Assembly: GCA_015680905.1 (NCBI GenBank)
Contig: CM027377.1
Coordinates: 15,648,501-15,712,500 of the forward strand
Source: Coptis chinensis
Taxonomy: Eukaryota; Streptophyta; Magnoliopsida; Ranunculales; Ranunculaceae
Direction: 5' to 3'
Length of the DNA: 64,000 nt
The translations under genes were made by a program, and so were the position numbers. Under the pieces are notes generated by a model, which saw only the letters and a program-made list of their open reading frames with translations, did not search any database and was not told the origin of the DNA. Positions 45,646 through 57,655 of the stretch are shown here, one piece after another (the first letter of the stretch is position 1; the number at the start of each line of letters is the position of its first letter).

Positions 45646-47361
45646 TATATCATGATATATATCGAGATTTGAGCAAACGATATGAATAAATCCTATATAT
45701 GAATTTGATACTTTCAAATGTCAAAATTGTAAATATCCACAAGATATCCTCAAATATCGCAATATTTTAGCAATATATTGATACTTTAAAATATCGTTAT
45801 ATATGTACTAAAACTTTTGTCTTTTATCTCACTTTCTCTCTCTCTCAATTTAATGGATCATTTTTCTCTCTTTTTCACCAGACTCAAAAGTCAAAATTTG
45901 CAAATATTTTACAGATTTTTAAAGGGGAAAAAAGTATGAAGATCGATAGATTGGAGTTTTTGTTTAGATGATTAAGGTGGTTTCTAAACAAATTTGAGGT
46001 TCCCTCCATCTTCTCTTTTTTTTTTTTTTTTGGATCTAGATCTAAATATCTATCTAATTCTTTTGCCCTTTTTTGGGTATTTCTTTTTTCATGCCCTATC
46101 ATTCCAATTTTTCCCCAATAAAATACAATCTTTTTATTTTTCTTTATAAAAAAAATATCAATCATCAATTTCATTTCCTTCTTAGTTTTTTTCCTTTTCT
46201 TCTTTAAATTTCCTTTTATGAATCAATCTAAAATAAATTAAATAAGAATTAAGAATCTTTTGTTTCTACATATAGATAGCTTGTAAGTTTATAACCGATC
46301 TTTTTGTTCACAATAAACAAAAATTAACAATATTTGGATTTAGAATTGAAATTAAAAAAAAAAATCTATTACTACTAAATATTTAATACAAGAAATTTGG
46401 GATATTTTCCGATATCGTCGATATTTCATGGATTTTTACAAATACCCACATGTATAATATGGACAAAGAGAGCGATATTTCAAGGATAATTATCGAGATT
46501 TTGGGGGTGGATATCTCTCTATATTGGGATATTTTGTTCTATGATGCATCCTATGAAAGTAGAATATAATAATGAAACTCATAGTTCTATTCGTCGTGAG
46601 ATTTTTAATTCACATTTGCAGTATAAGGTTTAGGGTTTAGGGTCTCTGATTATCCCATAGTAAAACTGCAAACTTGTCTATACTAATTTATAAAGAGGCA
46701 TGTGCGAGCCATGGAGCCGATGATGTAGATGTTCGTGTCTGGCTCTCATTGGTTTTTTTTCCCCCTCCCATGGCCCCACTTCTTTTATGTTTTTTCTTTT
46801 TTCTTTTGTGGGCCCCACCAAAATCAACATATATAACCGATTTTCTCTAAACAATGGCTTTTTCTTTTTTATTTCTTCTCGTTCCACTATAATAATCAAA
46901 CAAAACTATTTTTTTTTCCTGCAAATGGATCCCACCATCTATAATCAAAAGTGTAACATACGTGCACAAATACTAGCGTTTATAATAGTTCCACTGATAA
47001 TTTCAAGATGTGAATATATATATTCTTTTTCTAATGAAGGTTAGAAGTTACCTTTTATTGTTTTTAATTTGTATAACAACGTTGGTTTGCATTGAAATAC
47101 ACGCGGACACATGTCACAATGTAAATCAATGGTTATCATTAGTAGGTAAGTTAAGTAGGTCAAATTAGTAGGTCTTTGTATCATTGCTGCTAAGCAAGAG
47201 TTTCATTTGTCTTTACAAGTCTCGGATCTTACTACAACATATATAAACACTAGTATAGAAACCGTGCTACGCATTGGTTTATTTAAGTTGTCAAACCCGT
47301 ACCAGATCCTTCAAATTTTAATAAGAAAACTCATAAAATTTCAGGTCCAAATACAATTTCA
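45646..47361. other. AT-rich stretch without genes
   Basis: Contains words such as ATATCGAGAT and GATATTTCAAGG, long T-runs, and two and a half TTTAGGG units near 46627. No coding feature is supported. Confidence 0.5.
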
Positions 47362-47769
47362 ATGAATATTGCAAATAAAACATTTCTTTCAAACCACAGA
47401 TTACAATTGAATGAACAAATTGTTTTTAATATGGTTAATCGGACTACCATGTTGAGAGAGGTTCGTATTCGTTGCCCAACTATTGCCCTTTGGGTCGAGT
47501 ACTTGTATTGTCAACCTGCGAGATTATATTTGGGAGATGGCTACATATGGTCTGCTATGGTCCAGCAAGGCGACCCTTTGGGTCTCTTTCTCTTTGCACT
47601 GGTGTTGCATCCCCTGATTCTACAAATCCAGTCCAGTTGTCATTTATTGCTACATGCTTGGTACCTAAATGATGAGACTTTGATCGAAGATACTGAACAG
47701 GCAGAGACAACTTTGGATATGATTCAAGAAGAATGGCCTTCTTACGGCCTGGTTCTTAATACAGAATAG
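47362..47769 (+). pseudogene. reverse transcriptase fragment of a non-LTR-like retroelement
   Basis: 135 codons containing FNMVNRTTMLREVRIRCPTI, LYLGDGYIWSAMVQQGDPLG and LLLHAWYLNDETLIEDTEQA. QQGDPLG and the YLDD-type active site, here YLND, are RT palm motifs in the order of plant non-LTR-type RTs. It lacks the rest of the RT, any endonuclease and a poly(A) tail, and ends in a TAG. It is a short, inactive remnant whose exact family I cannot name. Confidence 0.7.
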
Positions 47770-48436
47770 GTGGCGACAACTCATTTGATTATATGCTTAA
47801 CCCTTGTAAAGGGAATATGATTTTCTTTCAAGGAAACTTGAAGCCCTTGTAGCCAAATGATGGTTTTATTTATCTTGTCGCTAATTTAGTATAATACACA
47901 CAATATTTTATGCCTAATAAAAGCTTACTCACATAGTTTTGGCCTCTGTGTGGGGGTTACCTTGTATGCGACATCTCGCTTAGGGTAACTACGCTGATGT
48001 GGTCCATTATGTGAGTGAGGCATGTAGATATGCATGTTCGGCTCGATAGAGGGGAGCGATTGCGATAGGCATGAAACTAGATAAAACATAAAGACAACGC
48101 GCATTATTCTAGGGACACTTGAAGAAACTCTAAATAAATAATTATTATTATTTGTCAAAGTCCATATTGACACAATAATAAATGATTGACTATGGTTGTG
48201 AAATTTGTCGTGAAGTTTGTTCTCCTTAGTTTGATGGAATGATTGGAAATTTGTATATAATATATTATGTTTTAATGTATTTTATTTGCACTCACATAAG
48301 TTTTGCAGAAGAATGGGTGGAATTAATTATTTATGCATGTATGACCCACTCTGTGATAATGCCTACACTAGTGTAAGTATATAGTAAGTTTTATTTTTGT
48401 CATTTAGTTATTGTTAGATGCAGTTGATATAATTTA

Positions 48437-48600
48437 AAACTAAGGCGCCTCGATAGAGGAACTAAATGCCTTATTATTGTTAAATTGGAAGCTAAGGCGC
48501 CTTAGTGGAGGAACTACTTGTTTCAACTATTGTAGGTATGGTTGTTGTGTGATTAGTTGGAAATTAAGGCGCCTCTCGGTAGAGGAACTAACGTCTCAAC
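48437..48600. repeat. three degenerate units with AAGGCGCCT
   Basis: Units containing AACTAAGGCGCCTCGATAGA, AGCTAAGGCGCCTTAGTGGA and AATTAAGGCGCCTCTCGGTA, each followed by GAGGAACTA, lie directly before the TA microsatellite. GGCGCC is a self-complementary core. Confidence 0.6.
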
Positions 48601-48608
48601 CAGCCAAC

Positions 48609-48610
<2 letters not shown>

Positions 48611-48686
<76 letters not shown>
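48611..48686. repeat. (AT)n microsatellite
   Basis: About 38 uninterrupted AT units. Open frames reading YIYIYI here are artefacts. Confidence 0.95.
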
Positions 48687-48691
<5 letters not shown>

Positions 48692-48838
48692 CTAACCGGT
48701 GTTAATGCGGCGACTTTTACGTGCACCTTGACTAATCTTGATGCCCTGGTTGGAAATTTGACTAGGTAAAACGTCTACAAACAATCTTTCTGCAATTTCT
48801 GAGTGCACGATTGACAGTTTGACTCTATCTATTTATTA

Positions 48839-49336
48839 GTGCATTCCCAATGCAAGCAACAACTTGTTAATTACCTCCACATAGGCGACACATAGAACTA
48901 TTTCCCCTCATAATTACCTTTTTGGTTAGAAGCTACTAGGGGTTGCCCAATGCAAATGTGACTTCAAAATTTAGACGGAATGTTTTATTTCATCTGAATG
49001 TAAAAAATGAAAAATTATCGAAAAATTTCGATAATTATCGAAAAATTATCGAAAAATTTCATTGAAAAAAAAAAATCAAAAAAAAAAAAAAAAAAAAAAC
49101 TTGCAGGATGGAATGAAACATCTCATTTGAAAAAAAATTGAAAAACACGCGAGACATAATAAAAGGGTCCGTCTAAAGATCACAAGTCGACAACTATCTT
49201 AGTAACAAGTAGTATTCTCATTGTAATTTAGTGAAAAGCTAGCTTCATTGTCACCCTTGCACTGAGCTATTGTTTTTGGCTCATAAAGGTGACAAGTTAC
49301 TATTTTCTTTCAAAGTTGCTTGCATTTGAAATGCTC
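48839..49336. mobile_element. PIF/Harbinger-like MITE (copy 1)
   Basis: Ends GTGCATTCCCAATGCAAGCA and, inverted, GAGCATTTCAAATGCAAGCA. The 3-bp duplication is TTA (48836-48838 and 49337-49339). Inside are an inverted GACGGAATGTTTTATTTCAT-type segment and an A-run. A relative lies at 59589-59986. 498 bp. Confidence 0.75.
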
Positions 49337-49933
49337 TTAAAGTGAAACATGACCCAACACAAAAAAAATAATTACGAAGTCAAAACCTAGTGGTCCACGT
49401 AGTAGAAAAAAAAATAGGAAAGTGGTTTTCTCTCTTTTCTTCCTCTCAGAAGTCATAACACAACAAGTTTCTTATTTCTTTGTCCTCATATCCCATCTCC
49501 ATCTTTCCCTCATAAAACTTTCTAAATTAATAAGTATTTTTCCTCTTTTTTAATTAATCAGAGTAAAACTCATTTCTATTGTAATATGATAAATTGAGCA
49601 AATTGTATATATGACTACAATTGTGGAGGCAAATCCATCGTATACTTAAGCACATATGATTATCTTGTTCAGTGTATTCGTAACCAATTCAAGTAAATCA
49701 GGTTACTTGAAATTTTGAATAAGATATGTAATTTAATTCTACTTAATTTTATTGCAAATTTTTTTGAAGAGAATGTATTTTTCCAAATAATTTCGGTTTC
49801 TTGCAACAAAAAGAGTAAGTAGAAATGGGTGTAGCAAAATAACTGACTTAGCCCAAACAGTAAGTAGAAATTTCTAGAGAGAGTTGGGGATACGAAGAGC
49901 TGAAGAAGTTAGAAAAATTGATTTGTTTGGTTA
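49337..49933. other. AT-rich spacer
   Basis: No gene or repeat is recognised. Confidence 0.4.
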
Positions 49934-51231
49934 GGCTAAGTCCAATGGTGCTGCAAATCATCAAATTTAACGTAAAATGTGATCCAATGGTACGTTAAAA
50001 CGTTATACCGCCAACGCTATCTTCATAAATTTCTATTTTTGCAAGTGGTTTTAACGTTATAAGCAGATGCTCTCTTTGGCGGGCAATCAAAAAATCATTA
50101 TTAGTGTTGCCGACCAGAGCGATTCAATTAATTAATTCACCTAATAAGTTACACGCCACTCACAATGGCGTACAGAATTCAATTATTAATTCAAATAATA
50201 AGTTACACGCCACTCACAATGGCGTACAGAATTTTTTTTTTTTTTTAATAACTTAATTTGTGCAATTACCATTCTATCCTACCCTTTTAAATTTTTTTGA
50301 TTTATTTGTATCTCTTTGTTATAATTTCAATTTTAAGATTAAATTTATTCCAACAACTTAATTAATTATTTAAGATTAAAAAAAAGGTGTTTTAACAATG
50401 ACTAAACCTACAAATGGTCATCAATTAATGATTTGCATAAAATCTTTACTGTTTTTGTTTTAAGGATTACCAGATTAGTAGCTTATAGGGGGAACTAATG
50501 TATTTTTTCGTAAGATCCAACATAATCGAAGATGCTAAGGATTATACATGGTCCACTAGAGATTTACTAGAACTAAAGCCAAAGAGATGGCAATTTCATA
50601 TTTTGCAGATTATTGGTTACAAAGTAGCAGGATCAACTTTACTGATATTCTGATAGAGGTCAGGTGCTTTCTGCTCGAGTCAAAACTGATACTAATGTTA
50701 ATGATGAAGCATGAATAGCTTTTCCTACAACATTTACAAAACTGAAGTAACCATCCATGATAACATCAGCATAGTACCGGTAAAAATTCCCTTGAACAAA
50801 CACACACGACACATATTAAGTATCACAAATTCCCTTAACATCAGCATAGCTTTTGGTTTTTTTTTTTTTTTTTACACGCCACTGGTGATGGCGATGGCGT
50901 ACAAGGTTTTTGGTTTTTTTTTTTTTTTATTTCTTTTTTGTGTTATGGGTTTTTTTTAAGGGCAATATAGGAAGATAAATAACTACACGCCACTGGTGAT
51001 GGCGTACAAAAAAGTTTGTTTTTTTTTTTTTATTTCTTGCCCGCCACTGGTGATGGCGTACAAAAAAGCTTGGTTTTTTTTTTAACCGATATTTAATATT
51101 TTGTGTTGGACGCCAGTGACACTGGCGGCTGGAAAAATAAACCATTGGATTTGATTTCGCTATCTCACTAACTGTATCTACTGTGTTATTGTGGTTTGGT
51201 GTTTTGGCGCACCAAACCATTGGAGTTAGCC
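49934..51231. mobile_element. PIF/Harbinger-like element with CGCCA-TGGCG dyads
   Basis: Ends GGCTAAGTCCAATGGTGCTG and, inverted, GGCTAACTCCAATGGTTTGG, flanked by TTA (49931-49933 and 51232-51234). Inside, ACACGCCACT...ATGGCGTACA modules recur: two near 50150-50230 with CACTCACAATGG, and three between 50870 and 51065 with CACTGGTGATGG. No transposase frame. 1298 bp. Confidence 0.72.
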
Positions 51232-51234
51232 TTA

Positions 51235-52437
51235 GTAAAAGAAGATAGAGCCAATGACACTTGCGTTTTTTCTGCTGTGTGGACCACTAGTATGTTACAA
51301 CTTACAAACACGTAATGTACTTGTCCCCATTTATTAATGGCCACTGAAAACGAGTGGATCTGTGTCACTTATGGAGTGTCAGCTGTGATTCGGCCAATTA
51401 ATTGCACATCCATAGTCCTGATTATATCACAAAGACAAACCCATATTCTCTCTTTTTCTTTTTCTTTTTGATTTTCGGACTGTTGGATCTCACAGTCTTG
51501 AAATACTCATCCCTATAGGGATATCCTCGTGGTAGCCCAAATCTATCACAAAAGTGGCATGAGATGGATGGAGGAATTTATTGGACACCAAGATTGTTTG
51601 GATTGACCAATATTAAAAGCAACGTAATCACATGCAGAAATTAAGTTCACTAAAAAAGGTGATTTTGTTTATGTTTTTATATTTTGTAACAACCCATATC
51701 TGAGTGCTTATATTTTACATATTTAATTTTATGTCATTCATTTCAATGCTGAAATTTATATATTCCGAAAAGTATCATCAGAAATTCAGAATGACAATGA
51801 CATCAGTCTTGCAAGTAATTCCTGGAGGTTTGCTAGCGGCCCACCAAAAAAGTGGCTTGTTAACTTTTTCTACAAGTTTTTTTTACACAATCCGAAAATA
51901 TACCAAAAACCAACTCAGTGAAGTAACTCACTGACTTTTCCTCCACACCCAGCACATACCCTACTCACCAGTCACTACAAAAACAAAATTAAGAATCAAA
52001 GTCAATAAATTGTTTGTTTTGGCAACCAATCTTCCATCACAAAATTAAGTTTGGGTGTTGAAGAGGAGTGGAAAGGTTGGAGAAGACGACTGTGAAATCT
52101 CGTCCGATCTATTTTATTTTCTTGTCTTTACCAATTTATTCTTGGCAGTAGCTTTAATTACTTAAAACACCAACCTTTTGGTGCCCAGTTTTTTCTTTTT
52201 TGGTATTTAAGTTGGGTAGGATGGTTCATTCTACGGTTCTACGTACCCCAGAATGGGCAGGACGCTAGCAATCCTCTCTTCATATATAAACTGGTTCTTG
52301 TAGGAACGAATAAAAACATATAAAATTCAACGGAATTTAAGTCGCACTCCAGGTAGATGCACGATCATATATATAACGGTTCATTTGCATAAATTACAAC
52401 CGTAAAAGCATAAGCAACATATTATGAGCTCAAACTA
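51235..52437. other. region between MITE and GRP gene
   Basis: No gene is recognised; frames at 51704-51934 have no domain. From about 52330 the sequence resembles the region downstream of the other GRP locus (TTACAACCGTAAAAGCA against TTACAATCGTAGAAGCA at 23147) and is probably GRP 3' UTR. Confidence 0.45.
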
Positions 52438-52551
52438 ATGACGCTCGACCCTTGCTGCAACTGCTGTTATTCGAGCAAACTCGGCATATATACGCTACAC
52501 AGTGAGTTTATTTATACCACACTAGGGACACATGCATTAACTGCAGTGTTT

Positions 52552-54194
52552 CTAGTTATGGGGTTTGGTTTCGGATACAACGTCCATAGCTTCTCCAGCG
52601 TAATTGCAGCAACGGCAACAACCATAACCGCCACGGCCTCCTCCATAGCCGCCGCCACGGCCTCCTCCATAACCGCCGCCTCCACCACGACCTCCTCCAT
52701 AACCGCCGCCTCCTCCATAACCGCCGCCTCCACCATAGCCTCCACCACGGCCTCCATACTTAGCATCCCCAAAACTCACACTGTCCTCTGCAAACAAAAT
52801 AGCACGGGAATTTTGTTAATATATCATTGCATTGCGTAATATGAAGTCGTGAAGAGATCTTGTATTTATTATTACTGTGAAGGAATTTTGAGAATAAACA
52901 TATAACTAAGGTACTTCTAGTAGAAGGTGGACATATTAGGACTGCTAGGTCGCCAACGCACTTTGTCCCACTGCACAGACCCCAGTGAGGTATGTATATG
53001 GTACATATGTATGTACTATGTATGCAAATGATCAAGTCTCGCGCGGTCAGTCACCACAGTGCAGTACATCTTGCAACTATAACTCTTAACACTAGAATGC
53101 ATTTGTCCTCAGCAAGGTAGGGTATGTACAATGTACGCAGCTCAAGTCAGTAAGTCACTACTGTGCAGTGTTGCAACTCTTAACAAGATTGCTATTCCTC
53201 CTAGATATATATTTTTTAACTTCATGGAAAAATCATTTCATTTTTTTATTTTTATTTTTTTATAAATTTTTTTGAAATGGTAATTTCAAAAATACGATAC
53301 ACAGAAAACATTATTATGAACTAGCAGTAGATGCATCGAGTTGTTCTTATGAACTAGAGTAGTTTTTAGTGAAGCTTCCTCTTATGGAAGGGTTGTATGT
53401 TTCTTTTGTAATCGAACTCCCTCTAATAATCCTACTCTTAGGGAGGTTGTAAGTGTCATGGTTAATTTGATTTAATGAAACAGGTAACGGGTCATGAGTC
53501 AACCACCAAACTTATTCAAAATAATCGGACTCACTAGCTTGAGCAGTTTGACCCTCAGTAGCCTCTCCAGCGTAACTGCAGCGACGGCAACAGCCATAAC
53601 CGCACCCACCACCGCCTCCTCCTCCGTACTTAACATCCTCAAAGCTCTCCTTGTTCTCCTTGTTCTCTGCAAACGAAATAGCAGGGAAGTTGTCAGTGTC
53701 TACGATTGTATATATTGCTTAATATAAAATCTTTAACGGATAATGTATGTACTGTGATGAATTTCGAGAATGAATATATATAACTTAATTAAGAATTTAA
53801 GAGTTACTACATAGTACATACTACTAGAAGGTGAACATTTCAGGTATGCTAGGAGCCTAAGAGCTAGGCAATGCTAGCAAATAGGCCGCGAAGCACTTTG
53901 TCATTCAGTGAGTCAGTGAGGCATGTACGTACTGTATTACTGTGTACGCAACTCAAGCCACTACTGTGTTGCAAATGTATCTAACAGCTATATTGCTAGC
54001 GTTTCTCGTAGACGTACATATTTAACATTATGGAAATTTTAAAAACTTGGTACAAGAAAGACGGTAATTAGTTTAATTAATATATCACGTATATAATAAT
54101 CAGACTCACTATCTTGAGCCTCAGCTGCTGAAGAAACCAGAAGAACAACAACTAGAAGGAATCCTATAACAAAAAGGGCTTTTAAATGAGACAT
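52552..54194 (-). CDS. GRP3-like glycine-rich cell-wall protein, apparent three-exon fusion of two genes
   Basis: Exon 1 (54194-54110) encodes the signal peptide MSHLKALFVIGFLLVVVLLV, cleaved near SAAEA. Exon 2 (53666-53535, 132 bp) encodes [29 protein letters not shown], then a tail derived from another copy's exon 1. Exon 3 (52787-52552) encodes [18 protein letters not shown] repeats, [15 protein letters not shown] and a VSETKPHN end. All introns are phase 1 with GT/AG borders, so the three exons join in frame as about 150 residues. The CC...CCxYAGEA tail is AtGRP3-class, secreted to the cell wall. A TATA box lies at 54261-54270. If exon 2 is not spliced at 53535, a shorter protein ends at TAA 53512-53514. 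Which form is made cannot be decided here. Confidence 0.78.
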
Positions 54195-54260
54195 TTTTCT
54201 TGAAATGTGAAAGACAACAGACACTTTAAATGATGAGAAAAGTATGTGTAGTGTGCTCCT

Positions 54261-54270
54261 AATTTATAGA
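54261..54270 (-). promoter_or_regulatory. TATA box of the fused GRP gene
   Basis: The minus strand reads TCTATAAATT followed by AGGAGCACACTA, the same context as at 26125-26134. It lies about 65 bp upstream of the ATG. Confidence 0.65.
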
Positions 54271-54839
54271 GAGCTGAGTATGGAATGAATGACTCATAAC
54301 CATGTGATGATATGAGGATGTTGAAATTAATTTATCATCCACTTGTGATTTTGTGAAATATAATTTATATCTTGTGGGTCTCCCATGCAAACTACATGCA
54401 GAGCTTATCCGAAGTCAAGACCATAAGACAAAAATAATGCATGTGCGTGATAATCTGGACCGCATGATTAAGTAGTGAAGTTACAATTGTCAATGCCATG
54501 ATCAGATCGATATATTGAAATGGATTCTGATTGAATAGGACATGGTTATATCTTGCCGACATCCTGATCAATTGAAGTAATTTCATGATTTTGTTTATAA
54601 GAAAAATGTCAGTAGAAGCCTTGGGTTGACGCAGCCCTCAAGCATTATCGGAAAAACAAAGACGCGGCCTTCAACTCCTCTGCCTTCATTACTTAACATA
54701 TGTGTATGTGAGAAAATGGGATACTTGTCTAACCTGTGTGATAATGAGAGAGGAGAGTGAGAAATAATAATCGAACCAGAAAAGAAATAGATAGAGAATA
54801 CGAAGAAATAATGTAGATGAGAGGATTACTTAGTCCTGA

Positions 54840-55013
54840 TAAGGAGAGATCATTCTCTCTAAATTTTGGAGAGATCAAGGCAAATAGCCATTGGATGGAG
54901 AAATTCTTTCTTGAAATTTGCATAGCCCACAACGGCCATATGATTATATTATCCAACGGCCGATATAAAATGCACACTAAATTTAGAGAGAATGATCTCT
55001 CCTTACCATTTGC
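54840..55013. mobile_element. 174-bp MITE with near-perfect inverted ends
   Basis: TAAGGAGAGATCATTCTCTC at the left is matched by its complement ending at 55013, a repeat of about 27 bp. The TA at each end may be the target duplication. Noncoding. Confidence 0.75.
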
Positions 55014-56280
55014 ATTACTTTATTAGTTTTGTTTCCATTACTTTATTAGTTTTGTCTTTTTGTGAAAACAATTTAGCCGGTTTTCAGTTTTACCTTGGGT
55101 ACATGGCAACAAACAAAAATCGAGGAGGAGTTGCTTCCCGTGGGTTATGTACGTATTATTTAAACAGTCCTGAAATTTAATTCAGTTTCCTTTCTGATCC
55201 CGAAAGAACAAGAGAGGGAGAATTTGAGGCCCTTCATTATGGTATGCTAACAACCAACCACTTCGTTGGCTGCTTTTGGCCGCCATCTATCATTGTTGTT
55301 AGGTAGGGTTCGACATATCCGTGCCTCACATTTTTAGTTATAACCAAAGCTAATTTACATATATCCCAAGTCATATAGTTTGCACGTGTTTAGTAATTTG
55401 GTTTTAGGTAGCTAGATGGATATTGGAAAATTCGAAACCAATTTTTTGAAAAATTGGATATTATTATAAAATTTTAGATATCGAATATACAATATATCCG
55501 ATCTGAAAAACTAATATTTATTATGAATTATTTATTTATTTATTTTTATAGTAGAAAATATTGTATAAAATAATAAACTAATTATATAAAATTATAATAA
55601 CAAAAAAGTAGTACTAAAATGAAAAAATATATTTATTTAGACCATATGTTTTATAATAATAAAATAAATTAATCAAAGCAAATTAAACTTTAATTAATAA
55701 TATTTTTCAGATGGGACGGGATATACGTTATCGGATATCTAATTTGGATATCAAAAACCGGATTCATTCACATGTAAGTTTATCGAAAAGAGACGTGTTT
55801 GGTTCACACCAATCAATCAATATCAATTCTTGAAACAATAGTCAAATGTGGTCATGATGCGAGTGATACTAAAACTATCCCTATACGACTGCAAATGCTA
55901 GGTTCAACAATTGTTTCTCTAGTCGAATATACCCAAATAGCCCTGGAGGGACTTAGGTAGGGGCCAATTGAATACCATCCTACCTACATTAATATCCATT
56001 CCTCCAAAATGCTCACAGTGAGCCACATCAACAAATTTTTAAAAAAAATCCATATTTTCAGAATATTTATTTTCCTTCTTACGAAAAATACCCTTAAAAT
56101 TGGTCTATTTTGTAATTTATAGAAATCTATTAGGTCTTTTCACATGTGGTGAGAAAAAAAAACCAAAAATACGCCTCATTTGAATTGTATGCTGGGGGTA
56201 AGGAAGTAATTAACAATCCAAAAAAGAAACCCAAGTTGTCGTCAAACACCCAAACTCTCTCAAATCTCCAAATCAAGAAA
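55014..56280. other. noncoding stretch
   Basis: No gene is recognised. 55420-55750 has GGATATC/ATATCCGAT-type words around a very AT-rich centre. Confidence 0.4.
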
Positions 56281-56575
56281 AAATCACTTGATTCTTCTCG
56301 GAACTCTCCATAGCGGGGATAGGCCGTCATTCGTAATCTCAAGGCAAAGCCTCTGTATTTTGGAAATCGCAGAGCTGGGAAAACTGATCGGCATCAGTTT
56401 GTTTGTCTCATACTGTTGCAGAGGGATGAAATTAACAAATGGCGTTCTTGCTAGGAATGTAGAGTTCTCACAGCTGGTCATTGACTACGAAAGAAAAGTC
56501 CGTGAGAATTCTGATTCTTTACATGCTGCCGAAGAGCTTTCAAGTACATGCGTAACCAATTAGCTATATAATCAA
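56281..56575 (+). pseudogene. captured exon-like fragment, unknown gene
   Basis: The frame from 56288 ends in MKLTNGVLARNVEFSQLVID and YERKVRENSDSLHAAEELSS, a charged helical segment that looks like real protein, followed by a stop at 56561. I do not recognise the parent gene. It lies in a cluster of other gene scraps. Confidence 0.4.
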
Positions 56576-56579
56576 GGGA

Positions 56580-56741
56580 ATGAGGTCCCGTGATAATATT
56601 CACTTGGTTCTACTGGCTTTGGCTTTTGTTGTGTTTTGTTTTGACTTCAGTTGGTGCATCGAAATAGAGAGACAAGCTCTTCATGACCTCAAGCAATCTT
56701 TCATAGATCCTTCAAACAGACTCTCCTCTCAATGTACTTAG
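56580..56741 (+). pseudogene. LRR receptor-like protein, N-terminal scrap
   Basis: 53 codons from ATG 56580: a hydrophobic signal peptide (IHLVLLALAFVVFCFDFSW) followed by CIEIERQALHDLKQSFIDPS and NRLSSQ, the cap motif (LRRNT-type) that opens plant LRR receptor-like proteins and kinases. A TAG at 56739-56741 ends it, and no leucine-rich repeats follow. It is a truncated gene fragment, not a receptor. Confidence 0.7.
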
Positions 56742-57360
56742 ATGTAGCACATGCGCCTGATTTGCCTTGTGGCTGGAGTACAAATGCCCAATTCAGTTTG
56801 TCAATGGTTAATCAAGTGTACAGTAAATACACCGTGCAATACGGTTTGAATTTTTCCCCCTCTGCATCTCTTTCTTCCTGAAAACTATGTACGGGTATAT
56901 TTACCCTTCTATAGACTACTTTTGAAGAACCTTCTATACACTTTCTACGCTTAATTCTCACTACATTGATTCCATTTATAGATATCTCGATCCGTTGAAG
57001 CATGAAAAAGAGTTTGTGAATCTTTGCCGAGAAAAGAGCGGTCCGATGAAGTTTGTAGTTTGCCACAGAGGGTCCATCGCCTTCGGTGATGTTTCAACAC
57101 CCCATCCCCAAAAAAAAAAATGTAAAACGAAAAGGTTATCCTCTATATTTCTTGTCTTGATCTATTTAATTTTGTTTAAATCGCTAGGAGGAGGCGAGAG
57201 TCAAGGAAATGAGGAAGCAAGAGGAGTACTTGAAGCAAGTTAAGGTTGGTTTGCTTATTTTATCCTTTTATGTGTTTCTAGCAAAGAAATTGTATCCTCG
57301 GGGGTTGTGTTTATTTTCTAGGGTTTTAGCAGAATGTACGTGGTATATGTCTTAAGTCTT

Positions 57361-57655
57361 AACAATGCTACTTTTGCTACTGTTCTTAGGGCGTGTAGTG
57401 GTGTGAGAATTTGAGTTTTCACTATGTTGATCAAATTCACTCTAAGATTATGCATTATGGTTTTGAAACTGATCCAATAGTATGTAACCCTTTGATTGAT
57501 TTGTATTCAAAGAGTGGAGGCATAAGTTTGGTACAGTCAATTTTAAGGGTATATATGTTAGAAGACTTCGAGGGCATGGTCCACTTGCCCAGCGTGGCAA
57601 TAAGTGTTGATGAGGATAGCCTAGGTTGTACGCCGTGGAGGTCATTTTTGTAGCT
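57361..57655 (+). pseudogene. PPR protein fragment
   Basis: NNATFATVLRACSG (57361) is followed, after a frame change near 57410, by VDQIHSKIMHYGFETDPIVC and NPLIDLYSKSGG, the helix-pair pattern of plant PPR proteins of the PLS type. Only about one and a half repeats are present, with a frameshift and a degraded end. PPR proteins normally bind organelle RNA; this scrap cannot. Confidence 0.65.

Larger units (their letters stand above)
33677..46547. mobile_element. possible TIR element split by Ty3 element 2
   Basis: The left flank of Ty3 element 2 (33677-33709, GCATCCCATAGTACAAAGTA) resembles the complement of 46515-46547 (GCATCATAGAACAAAATATC). With element 2 removed, this leaves a roughly 930-bp AT-rich unit rich in ATATCG-type words. 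No clear target duplication was found, so this is tentative. Confidence 0.35.

Noticed and set aside
46627-46643. Interstitial telomere repeat (TTTAGGG)
   Set aside because: Only about two and a half units, within chance for AT-rich DNA of this length.
48477-48769. Tyr-Ile repeat proteins
   Set aside because: Translation of an AT microsatellite; the same applies to 61171-61410.
50711-50959. 82-codon plus-strand frame
   Set aside because: It consists of T-runs and MITE repeats and is not protein-like.
52438-52839. Ala/Thr/Ser-rich plus-strand frame
   Set aside because: It is the opposite-strand shadow of the GRP exon 3 repeats.
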